A DNA stretch of 64,000 nt, taken from contig CM034139.1 of NCBI GenBank assembly GCA_019914995.1, forward strand, positions 3,140,461 through 3,204,460, given 5' to 3'. Under the pieces are notes generated by a model, which had not been told where the DNA came from, ran no database searches, and worked only from the letters and a program-made list of their open reading frames with translations. The position numbers and the translations under genes were made by a program. Numbering within the stretch: the first letter of the stretch is position 1; the number at the start of each line of letters is the position of its first letter. Positions 22,564 to 34,934 of this stretch are shown here, piece after piece. Origin of the DNA: Acanthochlamys bracteata (Eukaryota > Streptophyta > Magnoliopsida > Pandanales > Velloziaceae).

Positions 22564-22675
22564 AACTACTAAAACTTCGCGAGTGAAGCTACACAAAGAA
22601 AGAGTTTCAGAAATGTAGTAGCGAGTAATTTGAAGCCGATTTGTTGTGTTGGTGAGACGAGCAAGGAACAAGTGT

Positions 22676-22684
22676 TATTTATAG
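22676..22684 (-). promoter_or_regulatory. TATA box of the RADIALIS-like gene
   Basis: On the minus strand CTATAAATAA lies about 115 bases upstream of the ATG at 22563, a normal distance for a plant promoter with an untranslated leader of about 80 bases. Confidence 0.6.
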
Positions 22685-22689
22685 TAGTA

Positions 22690-23394
22690 CTAGGGACATT
22701 GAGGAATAAACAGAGTTGATAAAAGTTGGGAAAGTGGAGAGAATAAGGAGACTCATAAAATTGAGAGCCACACGAGTTGGGATCATGAAAGAATCCATAT
22801 CTTCCTGCACTGAGGGAAATAGTATATGTTCCTATCATCACATGTATATCTCCTTCTCATTTGCTTTTCGTCGTAAGTAATAACAAGGCACTAGTTCTAC
22901 TTCTTATTTCTTACTGTTATGTACATTCTGATGCTTTGTTAGTGGGAGCTAAATATCAAAGCTTAGAGTAGCAAACCAACTCACTGAGAAAAATTCACAC
23001 AGCACCTCTTTAGCTAAATTGATAAAAAGTGCAGGATATTTGCTTTGACAGGTGAATTTTCTAATCCCTAGCATCCAACTTCCAATCTCCAAACAGAAGC
23101 AGAAGACTTTAACCGATAGCAAAGATATTTGCTAAAGCTTTTCAACTTGATATTATTTGCTAAGCTTTTAACTTCTTAGCCTGCCTACCGTAAGAGAAGC
23201 ACTGATGACCTCTTTGTTATATAAACATTAGTTTTGCTGAATCTGTTTTAATATCTAAGTGGGAAGCTTGTTGTCAAAAACGCGGAATTTCATTACTTTT
23301 TTGACATTTTCATCACAGATAAACGTGGTAAGGGTGAAATTATATTGTTTTGCTCGTCTAACAAGAAGAAACAAATAAAAAAAGAGGAACTCAA
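22690..23394. other. Upstream region of the RADIALIS-like gene, no gene seen
   Basis: AT-rich sequence without recognisable coding or repeat structure. It ends at the ATT target duplication of the small CACTA-type element. It probably contains promoter sequence of the gene at 22336-22563. Confidence 0.3.
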
Positions 23395-23397
23395 ATT

Positions 23398-23819
23398 CAC
23401 TGCAACCTAGAACACCAATAGAGACCACGAAAGCTGGTCGCTAATAAACAAAAACAGTCGTTAAAGCTTTTAGCGACTACCCATAGCAAGTCGTTAAACC
23501 GGTCGCGCTAGGCTAGTTGCCGAAGCCTTTCGCAACCCGTTCGAGTATGCGCTCACAAATACTCCAACCATGCCAATAGCGACCGCCGCTGTTAGTTACA
23601 CAAATAGCAACTCCACGGCGTCGGTCGCGGCTAACTAATTTTACGACACTGCTTTTTGGTCGTTGTATCTTTATTAGCGACCAGTATGCCTAGTCTCTAT
23701 TACTTTACAAGCAATCAATACGTCTAGTCGCTATTCTTCTAACAACAACTAGAATATCTAGCTGCTATTATTTGAAATTGCGATTCTGAAGATCCGGTCA
23801 CAGTTGCTTCATTGTAGTA
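23398..23819. mobile_element. Small CACTA-type MITE with GTCGCTA subterminal motifs
   Basis: The left end is CACTGCAACC and the right end CATTGTAGTA, a worn CACTA-type inverted pair, flanked on both sides by ATT (23395-23397 and 23820-23822), the 3-bp duplication expected for CACTA. The interior (422 bases) is packed with GGTCGCTAAT / TTAGCGACT motifs in both orientations. The same motif family is seen at 33290-34918 and 39727-40335. No coding capacity. Its right edge is only about 20 bases from the LTR of the next Copia. Confidence 0.75.
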
Positions 23820-23841
23820 ATTGAATGATAAAATCACAAGT

Positions 23842-24046
23842 TGATATTACTTATTATTCTTCTCAATAGAAGAGATACAGTATATATAGAAAATACAAAT
23901 ATCTTAATTAGAAAGAATATCTAATATCTAAACTAAAAAGAATATCTAACTAGATATGAAGAATATCTAATGAGATATTATTTAATATCTAAATTAGGAA
24001 TAATATCTAATTAGATAGGAAGTATATCTAATGAGATATTTCAACA
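23842..24046 (-). repeat. Short LTR (3') of the decayed Copia element
   Basis: About 205 bases, beginning TGATATTACTTATTA and ending ATATTTCAACA on the plus strand. It contains repeated AATATCTAAT/AGATAT motifs and is directly followed by the purine tract of the element (minus strand GGGAGAGTGTTGATT). The partner LTR is not in the window. Confidence 0.65.
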
Positions 24047-27000
24047 ATCAACACTCTCCCTAAACTTGGTGCATAGATATTTGTCCACCTTGTTTAAGAA
24101 TTTTGAAAATATATGTTTTGAAACTGCTTTAGTGAGAATATCGGCCAATTGATCTTCTGATCGAATTTTAGTCAATTTCAAAAAAATTTCATCCAACTTC
24201 TCCTTAATGATGTCTACCTCAACATATTTTGTCCGATCATATTGCATTAGATTATGTGCTATATCACATTCTGTTTTGTTATCACAATATAACCGAATCG
24301 ATTGCTTAGCTGGAAAACTTAAATCTTGCAGAAGAAGTCTCAACTATAATGCTCCGCAAAGTCTAAGTACTAAAACTTTAAATTTAACTTCTGCACTTGA
24401 GCATGCTACAACATTTTGCTTTTTACTTCTCCATCCAACTAGATTACCGCCCACAAAGATAAAATAATCTGAGGTGGACCGTCTATCATCAATAACTGCA
24501 GCCTAACCAGCATCAGTATATACATGTATATTTTGATAATCTATATTCTTTATGAACAAATTTTTTGTTTTCAGGAGTAGACTTCAGATACCTTAAAATA
24601 TGCATCACTGCATTTATATATTGCTCTTCATGATTATGTAAAAATTGGCTAATAATACTCAATGCATATGCAAGATCAGATCTTGTATGTGCCAAGTACA
24701 TCAACCTTCCTACTAGTGTCTAATATCTTCCTTTATTGGTTGGAACTTGATTAGTCTCAATACATAACTTCAGATATTCTTTCACTGGTGTATCAATTGG
24801 TTGATATGCAGACATATCGGTCTGCTCTAAAAGGTCTAATGCATATTTTCATTGAGACAGAAAGATTCTTTTTTTAGATCGGGAAACTTCATTTCCAAGA
24901 AAATATTTCAAAGGATCAACATCTTTAATTTCAAATTTCTAAATAAGTAATCTTGTAGTGGTTCTCTTTCTTCCAAATCATTTTTTATAACGACCATATC
25001 ATCTATATATATATAATCAGTGTAGTGAGTTTGCTATACTTTTTCTTCAGAAATAATGTACTATCTGAATTACTCTAACGGTATCCAAATGCTACCATAG
25101 ACTTTGTATATTTTCCAAACCATGCTCTTTGAGATTGCTTAAGTCTATAAAGTGATTGTTTTAATCTACACACCTTCTGCCTATGGATTTTTGATTAGAT
25201 ACACCTTGGTGGAAGATTCCTATACACTTCTTCAGTCAATTCACCATGTAAAAAGGCGTTTTTCACATCAAATTATTACAGTGGCCAATCTAAATTCACA
25301 GCTAAAGATAGTAAAACTCAAACTGTGTTAATTTTACCTATAAGAGCAAAATTATCTGTGTAGTCAATCCCGTAGATTTGAGTATATTCTTTTGCCACCA
25401 ATCTTGCTTTGAAGCATTCGATTGTACTATTTATTTTATACTTTACAGTATATACCTATTGACATCCAACTGCTGTCTTTCCTGGAAGAAGATCGACAAG
25501 TTCTCAAGTTCCATTCTTTTGTAAGGATTTTATCTCTTCATTCATAACTTCTTTCCATCTTGGATCATTTAAGGCTTCCTGCACATTGTTAGAAATAGAT
25601 ACAGTAGATAATTGATTTACAAATGACAGATTTAATTCTGACAATCAATAATTAGACACATAATGGCTCATAGGGTATCTAACTTTATTAGAAAGTTTAG
25701 ATTCATATGTAGATTTAGCAATACCTCTATTATATTGGTATGGTAACTGTCTTGTAGATAGGTCAGAAACTAAATTAAAAATATCATCAACAGACGATTG
25801 GTTCGGTATATCAGTTGATTGTGGAGCGAGGGCTTATGTCATACCTTAAGTTCTATAATGTTCATTCTGATTTTGATCCAAGTTTAAATCAATCAAGTCA
25901 TCACTAATTGCTTCGGATTGGGAGTTATCGCCACTTTTGCTCAGATCTAAATTGTCAACTTTTTGATTAACAAACTTTAACAATGCACCTTCTTCAGAAG
26001 TATGAGAATCATAATTTAAACTCTAAGCTTCCTGAAAATTCTCCCCCTGAAGTTCAGCATTCGAAGAAAAATACATTATATTTTCATGAAACACAACATC
26101 TACTATGATAAATATACGACAAGTTAGAGGATGAAAACACCGATACCTCTTTTGAGATGCATTATATCTAAAAAATACACATCTCAAAGCTCGATGTGTC
26201 AACTTGTTAAGCTGCTGATCGTGAAGATGTACAAATATGACATAGCCAAAAACACGGGGAGGCAAGCTCGAAATCGCTGGTGCAATAACTACTTCTAAAA
26301 GGGATGCCAATGGTATCTTAAAATCTATAATACTCGATGGTACTTGATTGATAAGATATGCAGCAGAAACAAGTGCTTTCTTTCAATAACTTAACGGCAT
26401 ATGACCTTCTATCAATAAACCACGAACCACCTCTAATAAGTGTCGATTCTTACTCTCAATAACTCTGTTTTGTTGAGGTGTATTAGGGTATATTGTTTGA
26501 TAAATTATTTCATGTGCTTCTAAATATTGTTGAAGTGCAAAGCACTAATATTTTCCATCATTATCACTACGAAGAATTTGAACTTGTGTATTATACTGAA
26601 TCTGAACCATTTTATGAAACCTTTGAAATAAGCAGTTCACTTCACCTTTAAATTTTATCAAACAAAGCTATATCATTCTGGTACAGTCATCAATAAAAGT
26701 GACAAATTATCGTGATCCAGCTAAGATAGTAGCTTAAGATGGACCCCAAATATTAGAATTTATTATCATAAAAGATAACAGACTTTTATTCAAACTCAAA
26801 GACAAAGAATTATGATGATTTTTTTGCAGTTCACAAATATCACATTAAAAATTAGAAAAATCTAATTTTGTAAACAAACTGGGAAATAATTTCTTCAAAT
26901 AATCAAAAGAATCATGCCCCAATCTCGATGCCACTTCTGACTTTATCTTCTCACCTTTTAAGCTATTCATAATCAAAACATGATTTAACTTATCAGAACT

Positions 27001-28020
27001 CTTTGGCACTAAATTCAGATAATACAACTGCCCTCGTTTAGTACCATAACTAATCGTCTATTTTATTCAAATGTTCATAAATACACAAAATTCATGCCAA
27101 AAAATTACAACACAAGATAAAATTTTGGTTATTTGAGAGACAGATAAAAGATTATAACCCAAGAATGGAACAACTAAAACTGAATCTACAAAGTATTAGT
27201 GACCGATACATATCCTTCACCAATAACAGAGTTTAAATTACCATTTGCGGTTGAAACAAAATTTTGTGGGGATGGTTTAAGGGTTACCACATGTTTAGAA
27301 TCAAATGGCATATGATCTGTAGCACCAGAATCAATTATCCATGTACTATTAGAAATAGGTCTTGAAGTGTGTAAAATCATATCTCGATTATCTGCAGCCA
27401 TAACTAGTGCTGAAATCTGTTTAGTGCCATCATCGTGCTCTATCTTTGTTCAGCTACTGCAGCAACATGGATTTTCTTGGGATCTTACTTCTGTCGATCA
27501 CGATTATGATCCCACCAGTCTAGATATCTAATAAGTTCAAAACACTTACTTTTGGTATGGCCAGACTTGTTGCAAAAAGTGCATTTGTAGGTTGACTCAT
27601 GTGAAGCTTTAGACTTTGTACGATCTTGCCGATTTCGTACCACCATAGCGGAAGCTTCAGAATTTCAAACTGACTATTCAGAGTAGATCGAGGCACCGCC
27701 TCACGACGAATCAACGAGTATTTCTAAATTTGTAACTGATTCTTTGCGAAGAATTTCTCCACGAATCTGTTTAAAATTATTGTCCAATCCAGCAAAAAAT
27801 ATGTGGACTCTTAGTCGCTCAATGGACTTTCTGTACGCCACAATATCATTAGGATCTTTCATTACCACTTTATCACGATGGTCTAATTCTCGATAAAGTT
27901 TGGTCAATTCTCCATAATATTTAGAAAGAAATTTTCCACCTTGCTTGGCGGTGAAGACTCTTTGGTTTAAAGAGACTACCTGTAGTTCGTCACTCCCATC
28001 ATAAAACGCCTTCGACAAAG
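23842..28020 (-). mobile_element. Decayed Ty1/copia element, minus strand, gag end replaced by a foreign LTR fragment
   Basis: On the minus strand, in element order: gag-like sequence (about 27720-28015; YYGELTKLYRELDHRD), zinc-knuckle and protease (27186-27580; WIIDSGATDHM), integrase (about 26000-27050), reverse transcriptase (about 24500-25500) and RNase H (24041-24343; LYCDNKTECDIAHN). Then comes an AGTTTAGGGAGAGTGTTGA-type polypurine tract and a short LTR. This is a different copia lineage from the 3956-14601 element: short LTR, compact gag. The upstream side lacks its own 5' LTR and joins a truncated Sirevirus-like LTR at about 28021. Strongly broken, at least fifteen lesions. Confidence 0.85.
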
Positions 28021-29098
28021 TCGTGAGAGATTGCTGAGATTTCTTCAGTATGATTTGCAGCAAGATTTGTTTGTGTAGAGTAGTCAAGTTCGTGACCGGC
28101 AGTGGGAGTTTTTTTTTGTGTAGAGTGGTAGAGTTCTTGTATGTCTCTGTTTTTGCTTAGATTCTCTCTACTTCTGTTTCTTTTTTGTTCTTTCCCTGTT
28201 TTTCTCTATTTCTCCACCACGTTTCCTCGTTGCTGTGACTCCCTTTTTATAGAAAATCTTTCCTGTGCATGAGCCGTTGAGGAACGTTACTGTTGGCGCT
28301 CGGTTCTTCACGTCAGAAAAGGAATGGTGTTGTCCAGTGGTTCTTCAGCTGTGTTTTGTGCAAAGTCTTTGTTGCATTGAATGCGTTGAAGAGATTTGAA
28401 TTTGCTGCCAACGGTTGAGTGCTTAATTCAGCTAAGCTTCTGTTTGAATCTCGGTGAGCTGATGAGTTGATATGGTATATCCATAATAAATGCAGTGCAG
28501 GTTGACCGCTTGACTGATCAAGGACTTTGACTGCTTTCTTTCCTTGATTATTGAGCTTTTCTTTTGTGTGAAAGTGAAAATGATTCTAGCTCTTATAAAT
28601 CTTCTGTTTGAAGTCCTTCAGTCCGTTGTGAGTGCAGGTGATTTTTGAAAGCAAGAAAAACTTCGTTGCCGTTGAACATATGGGTCTGTCCCGAAACAGA
28701 GAAGTCTGCATATGCTTCAGTAGCCAAACAACTGACTGTAATGTGGCTGTTGCATCCTCTGTCCCGTATGTTGTTCTCTGTCCCGCTTCAGTAGCAGCAT
28801 AGCAGTTGGCTGTTATTTAGCTGTGGCATCCTCTGTCCCGTATGCTGTTCTCTGTCCCGCTTCAAGCAGTCGAGCAGCTGACTGTGATGTGGCTGTGGCA
28901 TCCTCTGTCCCGTGTGCTGTCCTCTGTCCAGTATGTAGTAGCATAACAGTTGGCTGTATGATGGCTGTTTTTGTCTGCTGTAAATTAAATGATCTTTGTT
29001 TGTCTAATCCTGCAGACTTGTTTTCAGATTATTAGTCTTATATAAATCATAGTTCTTAATTCTTTGTTATCATCAAAATTATCCTTGTATTTCTAACA
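28021..29098 (-). repeat. Truncated LTR of the Sirevirus-like Copia family
   Basis: The sequence aligns with 4525-5598 of the 3956-5598 LTR and ends TTGTATTTCTAACA, but the first 570 or so bases (plus strand) are missing. On its left it joins gag sequence of a different copia element without an intervening spacer. It keeps many more CTG/CAG triplets than the two LTRs of the full-length element, for example CTCTGTCCCGTATGCTGTTC. Confidence 0.85.
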
Positions 29099-29104
29099 AT
29101 ATCC

Positions 29105-29880
29105 TTACATTGTTTCAAAGTAAACTATTATATATTAAAATTTCTAAATTCTAAACATATTCCTCGGACCTCCAAATTCGATTTCAACTCTTTTTACAAG
29201 CCACACTCGTCAAACCGATCGTATCGACACCGATTTCGTGTCAATTCATACCTTACTTTATATTTTACCCCCTTGGGTATATTAAACAAATTTTCCATGT
29301 TAAAATCTCTAAATCTTAAATTTGCTTCTAATTTACTTCTCGAACCTATAAATTTGATTTTGACTTTTTCTATAAGTCTCAATCGTTGAGACAATCGTGC
29401 TGATTTCGTGCCATTTGATTATTTAGTTTATATTTTGCCCCCATATATTATTTTAATGTAATTATAGTCTATTATATATTAATTAAATCTCTCAAGTTTA
29501 AACTTGCTTCTAAGTTACTCCTCCGATCTCTAATTTCGATTCCGATCTTCCTACAAGTCAAACTAGTCGAGAAGATCATGTCGGCGCCGACTTCATGTCA
29601 TTATATCACTTATTTTTTATTTTAACTCCCCTCGTTGTTTTCAATTAAGCTACTGTATATTAAAATTCTTAAATCCTAAACTTGATTATACTTACTCTTT
29701 AAAACTCCAAATTCGTTTCTGATTTTTTCTATAAATCAAACTGGTCACGCCGATCGTATTGTGCAGATTTCGTGTTATTTCATAACATTTTATATTTTAT
29801 CCTCTATGTTGTTTTAAACTAAGCTATTATATGCTAAATTTTCTAAATCCTAAATTTGCTTCTAACTTGCTAGTAAATCT
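29105..29880. repeat. Satellite-like tandem repeat, about 178-bp monomers, array 1
   Basis: Four diverged units. The anchor GATTTCGTGTCA-like motif occurs at about 29232, 29402, 29589 and 29766, giving spacings of 170, 187 and 177. Each unit also has CTAAATCCTAAACTTGCTTC, a CTCC(A)AATTCGATT block, CAAGTCAAACTCGTC and a TTTATATTTTACCCCC block, in that order. No coding potential. The same monomer in reverse orientation forms array 2 at 38850-39390. Confidence 0.82.
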
Positions 29881-32640
29881 AAGAGCAAACTTTTTCATCA
29901 AAAGATTTTCAAGCGCTACTGTCTACTGGATGTATCAGTAAGTTTTAATTTGAGGCAAGTTGTTCCTTTACGTCAATGCATATCTGATGCAGTTTTTCTT
30001 AGCATATATAATTTCTATAATCTCGGGGTCAAAGGAAATAGTAATACCATCTGAGCAATCTTCTTGTTCGGAACATTAGTGTGCTTCAACTTCAATTTGT
30101 TGCATCTTCTACATTTATTCAATCCTCGAATTCTTTTCTAAAACAACACAGTTATACCTACATGCATAAATAAGCTCTCATCCTAATTCAATACCCTGCA
30201 ATACTTTTTTAGCATTATAATATGATGATGGGATTGAGTGGGCTTTAGGTACTATATCACAAAAATTTTCTAACATCATCAATCATCTTATCTGTTTCTT
30301 AGTTTCCCACTTTTATGTTAAGCAATCTTACGATGAATCGAAGAAATGAAAGCCCATTAGTAACCCCAAAAAGTGGTTTTTGTACATCTGTTAATAAGTA
30401 TTGAAACTATCAAGTTGTTCATTATTACTAGATGTTACGAGTGTATGTTCTTCGATCCCGACATCAACAAATAAATTGCTATTAATATCCTGCAGCATTT
30501 CGAATAGTTCATCATCATCATTCATTATTATCGACGTCTGCAATAAGAGCTTCTTTTGGTCCTCTACTTGATTGATTATCAATTTTTGAAAGCTTTTCTC
30601 CGTCATCATTTGTTTTGTGTTATGAATGATATAAATACACGATTGTTTTGTTTGTGTATCTAACTAGAAGAGATGTGTGGAGATTTGCTGTATTGCTTCA
30701 CCCTTCTCTACCAGCAGCTTATCTTGTAAACTTGGCTACTATGTATACGATTCTAATTAAGTTTTGAGTTCAGTTAATGGTGTCATTATTCTAACTAGTT
30801 GTGCCATCAAAGTACCTATTTGTCTTCTCATATAATTAGTTGCATGACCACGAGTCATGAATACCATTGATGTTCAGAATGACTAAGAGAGTACATTGTA
30901 TGCAAACAATAGTAGGCTTCGAATTATGTTATGCAAACCCAACCTGAATGTTAAAGCAGTACTTTACCTCACAGGATAGAAGAACCTGTTGTGCTTATTG
31001 TGTCCAGAGATATTCATTGAAATGCCACTCTTGTTGGAATACAAAGATATTTATTCAAATGCCACTATTCTTTCAACATGTTCACAATTGACTGTTCATA
31101 AAGAATTTCCATAAGGCAGTGACACCATCAATACATGTATATTGGAAAAAAAAATAAAGAAATGAGAAGCACATTACATGTTTAGTAGTCACAATGTGAA
31201 CTATGTACTCATGACTATGGGGTAACACAAATAGACCGATCCTTTTTCGTACACCCACAAAATCGCTGATGTTGCATAGCCTCAACATGATTCACAAAAG
31301 TAGCCTTACAAAAAGCAAATTCACTTTCCACAAATTGCTTGTACTCACCATCTACAAAACAAACAACAATATAAGTCTACAAAAAATTGTATATCTACCC
31401 CCATACAATTGAATGTTGAATTGACGTATGTTTGGTATCAAATAAATCTTGTCTATACCTAACAAAAAATTAGGATACTTCTACTGTGAGAGATGCTCTC
31501 CTTCGTTGCCCATGCAGTCGAACCAGATCTACAGAAGATCTATATATGAATCAATCAACCATTGAACAATCAATTTTCAATAATTCAAAAAAATATTTGC
31601 AAAAACCATGAATCAAAATCAAAACTTTTTTTTTTTCAAAGTCAGAGATTTAACAACCATGGAGCATCAATTTCATACCACCTACTTTGAACCCAAAAAG
31701 ATTGATACACATGAAATCAACAACAAAACAACCATCTGTCAACGTTTCTCTACTACCAATTTAATTTCTTGCTAGAGAGAAAAGGAAAGAGCCAAAAAAG
31801 AACAAAGTACCATACTAAGCATGCAGCAGACATCAAGATTGCCGGAGTTGGCATAAAGCTCGAGGAACTAGTGAACTGAGGCTGACCAAGACTTGGCGTT
31901 TACAACAAGAGCCTTCTTCGATCCTTCGCCAAAAGCATCGAGTCAATCCGAACCCGTTAAATCTCTTAAATCTGCAGGAAACAACAACTCCACCATAAAC
32001 CAAAAAACCCAAAAATAGACAAATTTAGAAAACACAAATAGAAGGAGATTGAAGATGTGTGTTCATACGTTACAAAGCATAGATCAAGTAGCGATCGAGA
32101 TTTCGGCATGGCGGTGTTAGGGTTTGAATGCGCAATGGGAGGGTGGTTCAATTCGTCAGCATGACGACATAAGATCTAAAGGAATTTAAGGAAGGAGAAG
32201 AAAGAATGGAAGAAGATCAGCAGAGGAAAGGAGTGATAGCATCGCTTGTAGGAGAGGCGAACCTGTACGGCTGCAGGAAGAAAGAGATTAAAAAATAGTC
32301 GTCGTCAAGAAAACCCATCACATGAGGAAGATTGCTTTTCTTATGAAAAAAGTTCAAATTAAAAATAAATCAAAAAGAAAATCAAATTCTAAAAAATTTA
32401 TAAATCCCTAATAGGAGAAAAGTATTAAAGATATTTGAAATCAAAAAGAAAGAAGCAAAAATCAATCAATGAGGAAGGAGATCACTCGGTTCGGCGGGAA
32501 AGGATCACCTAATTTGGCAGGGAAGTCGAGCGAGCACAGATGCGAGAAGAGAAAAATTAGGTATACAAATTTAGATATAATTAGATATACAATTTAGTTC
32601 ATTGTTTTTATTTTTTATTTTTTAATTTATAAGTTAGAAC
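29881..32640. other. Unassigned region, no gene recognised
   Basis: A minus-strand frame at 30391-30609 is acidic and Asn/Asp/Glu-rich but unlike any family I know. 31500-32560 contains GC-richer, purine-rich stretches resembling a gene leader on the minus strand (upstream of an ATG near 32151), possibly captured or LTR sequence. A short near-duplication, ATTCATTGAAATGCCACT / ATTTATTCAAATGCCACT, lies at 31010-31070. No splice-coherent gene could be built. Confidence 0.3.
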
Positions 32641-32671
32641 CCAATTACATGCTAAAGAAAATACCTTTTCA

Positions 32672-32790
32672 CATTCAAACTTAAATATGTTATTAATCCA
32701 TTAACTATTTTAAGATTCAAAATTAATATGTTACTAATCTATTAATTATTTTAATATTCAAACTAATATGTTGTTAATCGAATAAGTTTT
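32672..32790. repeat. Minisatellite, about 41-bp period, three units
   Basis: ATTCAAACTTAAATATGTTA, ATTCAAAATTAATATGTTAC and ATTCAAACTAATATGTTGTT start successive units at about 32672, 32714 and 32756, each followed by ATC(T/C)ATTAA(C/T)TATTTTAA-like sequence. Confidence 0.6.
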
Positions 32791-32834
32791 TTATCAAACA
32801 CACACGTATTGATAATAAATCACAATCAATTTAC

Positions 32835-32945
32835 GAATCAAAATTTGCCAACAATCACAATCTAACTTGCAAAATTTGCCAACAATTACAGTCACAGTCT
32901 AACTTACAAAGTTTTTCCAATAATCACAATCGCAATCTTTCATAA
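32835..32945. repeat. Minisatellite, about 35-bp period, three units
   Basis: The unit AAAATTTGCCAACAATCACA followed by ATCTAACTT is repeated with changes about three times. It directly follows the 41-bp array and precedes a 25-bp array, so three different short tandem repeats sit within 0.5 kb. Confidence 0.55.
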
Positions 32946-33034
32946 CCACTTTATTCTAAATGCTAAATTTATGAAAAATAGTAACTTACTATTTCTGTTT
33001 AATTGTTGTTACAATTGTAGACGAAAGGAAGCAA

Positions 33035-33130
33035 TGTCGAGCCGGAGCAATTTCAAGCAGAGCGAGCCAAAAGCAATTTCGAGCAGAGCTAGCCGGAAGT
33101 AATTTCGGCAAAGCTAGCCGTAATAATTTC
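33035..33130. repeat. Minisatellite, about 25-bp period, GC-richer
   Basis: The unit CCGGAGCAATTTCAAGCAGA followed by GCGAG is repeated three to four times with substitutions (CCAAAAGCAATTTCGAGCAG, CCGGAAGTAATTTCGGCAAA). Non-coding. Confidence 0.6.
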
Positions 33131-33286
33131 TGGTGGAAGCGGATGGCAGCAAGCAGATGGCGAGATAAGAAGAGCCAGATCAAGAGAAGTGCCTTAGCGA
33201 CAGGGCAGAACCTCGGCGGCGAGCAGAACCGACAAAGGAGTGGTGAAGTAGGGTGAGGGAAGAAGGACCCAAGCCAAATTAAGTTG

Positions 33287-34918
33287 CTAAGTTACAACGA
33301 CCAACTTCAGAATTGTCGCTGATGCTCTCCATAAAAGGGACCGCATAAAAGGTAGTGCTGATGAGCATAGAATCAGCGACCATTAAAATAACGATAGCTG
33401 ATAATGTTTGAATTACTAGTATTCGTGTCAGATTAGTGACTAGGTGATCTACTGATCGCTAATATTGTCCTTAGTAACGACCACCATAAGAGGTAGTCAT
33501 TGATGAGCACAGAATCAGCGATATAAATGACATCATTAATAATGTTTAAATTACTGATCTCTGTGTCAGATTAGCGACTAGGAGAACTACTGGTCCCTAA
33601 TGCTTAGTGTATCAGCGGCCGTATTTGTTCAGTCACAAATACTTACAGTTAGATAGGTAATTCATATATAATTTAAATTTTGTTTATTTAATCTAAATTA
33701 TTGGATGTGATCTATAAATTTGATATATCCTATTGTCAAAGTTTAAAATTAGTTGCATAATCATCTATAATCCATCGCAATAAATAATTAATGGATGCAC
33801 ATGATTTAATTTGTAATATTTTTAATAGATAATTGAAACACCTTTTAGTAAACTACAAACCGTTAGATATGATCTAAAGCTTTGATATATCATGATAGCA
33901 AATTTCAGATCAATTACATAACATTTTTGCTGCATTGCAATAGTTCTTAAATGAATGTATAGGATTTCATAATCTGTGATTATTAAACGAAGCATTAAAT
34001 TATATCCGAAATTTATAATATTTCATGAAAACAATAATACAACAATATGCAATATATTAAACGGTTTAGATCATCAATTTTGTGCTTGTTATTATGTAGT
34101 TGAGTAAAAGAGCTACAACTAAGGTAAGACATAAGTTATATTTTCTAATAACTACACTCACTCTTACAATATCTGAACAAACTTGCTAATTATATACTTA
34201 AAATAGAATATCTAAACCATTGCATATGTTACACAGTATCTCTAAGCACAATTTCATACAACTTGGAAGAAATTTACTATTCTAATTTACGCCAAAAAAT
34301 GGTAGATTAAGTACTAACAATTATAAAAATTATTTGAAACTTTGTCAGTATGATAAAATATACTTTTAAATCATACTCAATGGTTTTCATTTTATTAAAA
34401 CAACGGTTATGAACTATATTTAAATTATAAACTTTTTAACCAACGACAACCGACAGAAGAAATGGTCGCTATAGCTTGCGTAATAGTGACCACCTTGATT
34501 ATCTACCTAATAGTGACTAGATTTTGGCAGAGTCGTAGTTACACCTATAATTTGCAACCGACATGCACGCAAGTAGCTAAGGAGAACGCATCGATGACTA
34601 CTATCCTCAGAGTGGTCGCTAATATTAGCATAACAGAACGTGTTTTTAGTGGTCGCTATTTATGTTTATTAGAAACCTTTCTTGAAACAATACCGACCCA
34701 GTCAGCAATGGTCGCTACTACACTAGGTAACAGCGTCCATCGATTTAGCTGGTCGCTGATGAATACATTATAGTAACCACTCGTTTCTTCAGTCATGTGA
34801 CCGTTGCTTTGCCTATCACTTTTGGTTTTCTCTACCAATTGCTCTAGATCTTCTCTAACGACCGTTTCTTTTTTTATCGCTAATAAGCTGGTCACTGATG
34901 GCGTCATTTTTTTTAGTG
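33287..34918. mobile_element. CACTA-type non-autonomous element, right end clear, left end not found
   Basis: The right terminus reads TTTTTTTTAGTG at 34907-34918. Inside it are many TGGTCGCTA / TAGCGACCA motifs (34437-34900), and a second block of the same motifs lies at 33287-33650. Between them is an AT-rich core with the motif (A/G)GATATGATCTAAA then TTGATATAT, which also recurs in the element at 55243. No CACTA left terminus was seen, so the true left boundary may lie further left and include the minisatellites. No transposase. Confidence 0.6.
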
Positions 34919-34934
34919 TTAAAATCACTACCAA

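Noticed and set aside
22569-22841. 90-codon minus-strand frame upstream of the RADIALIS-like gene
   Set aside because: Covers the TATA box and leader of the gene and has no recognisable features.
29105-29880. CRISPR-like regular repeats
   Set aside because: Repeats are 170-187 bp tandem monomers in a plant nuclear genome, not short repeats with unique spacers.
30391-30609. Acidic 72-codon minus-strand frame as a transcription-factor fragment
   Set aside because: No motif could be named. Composition alone is not evidence.
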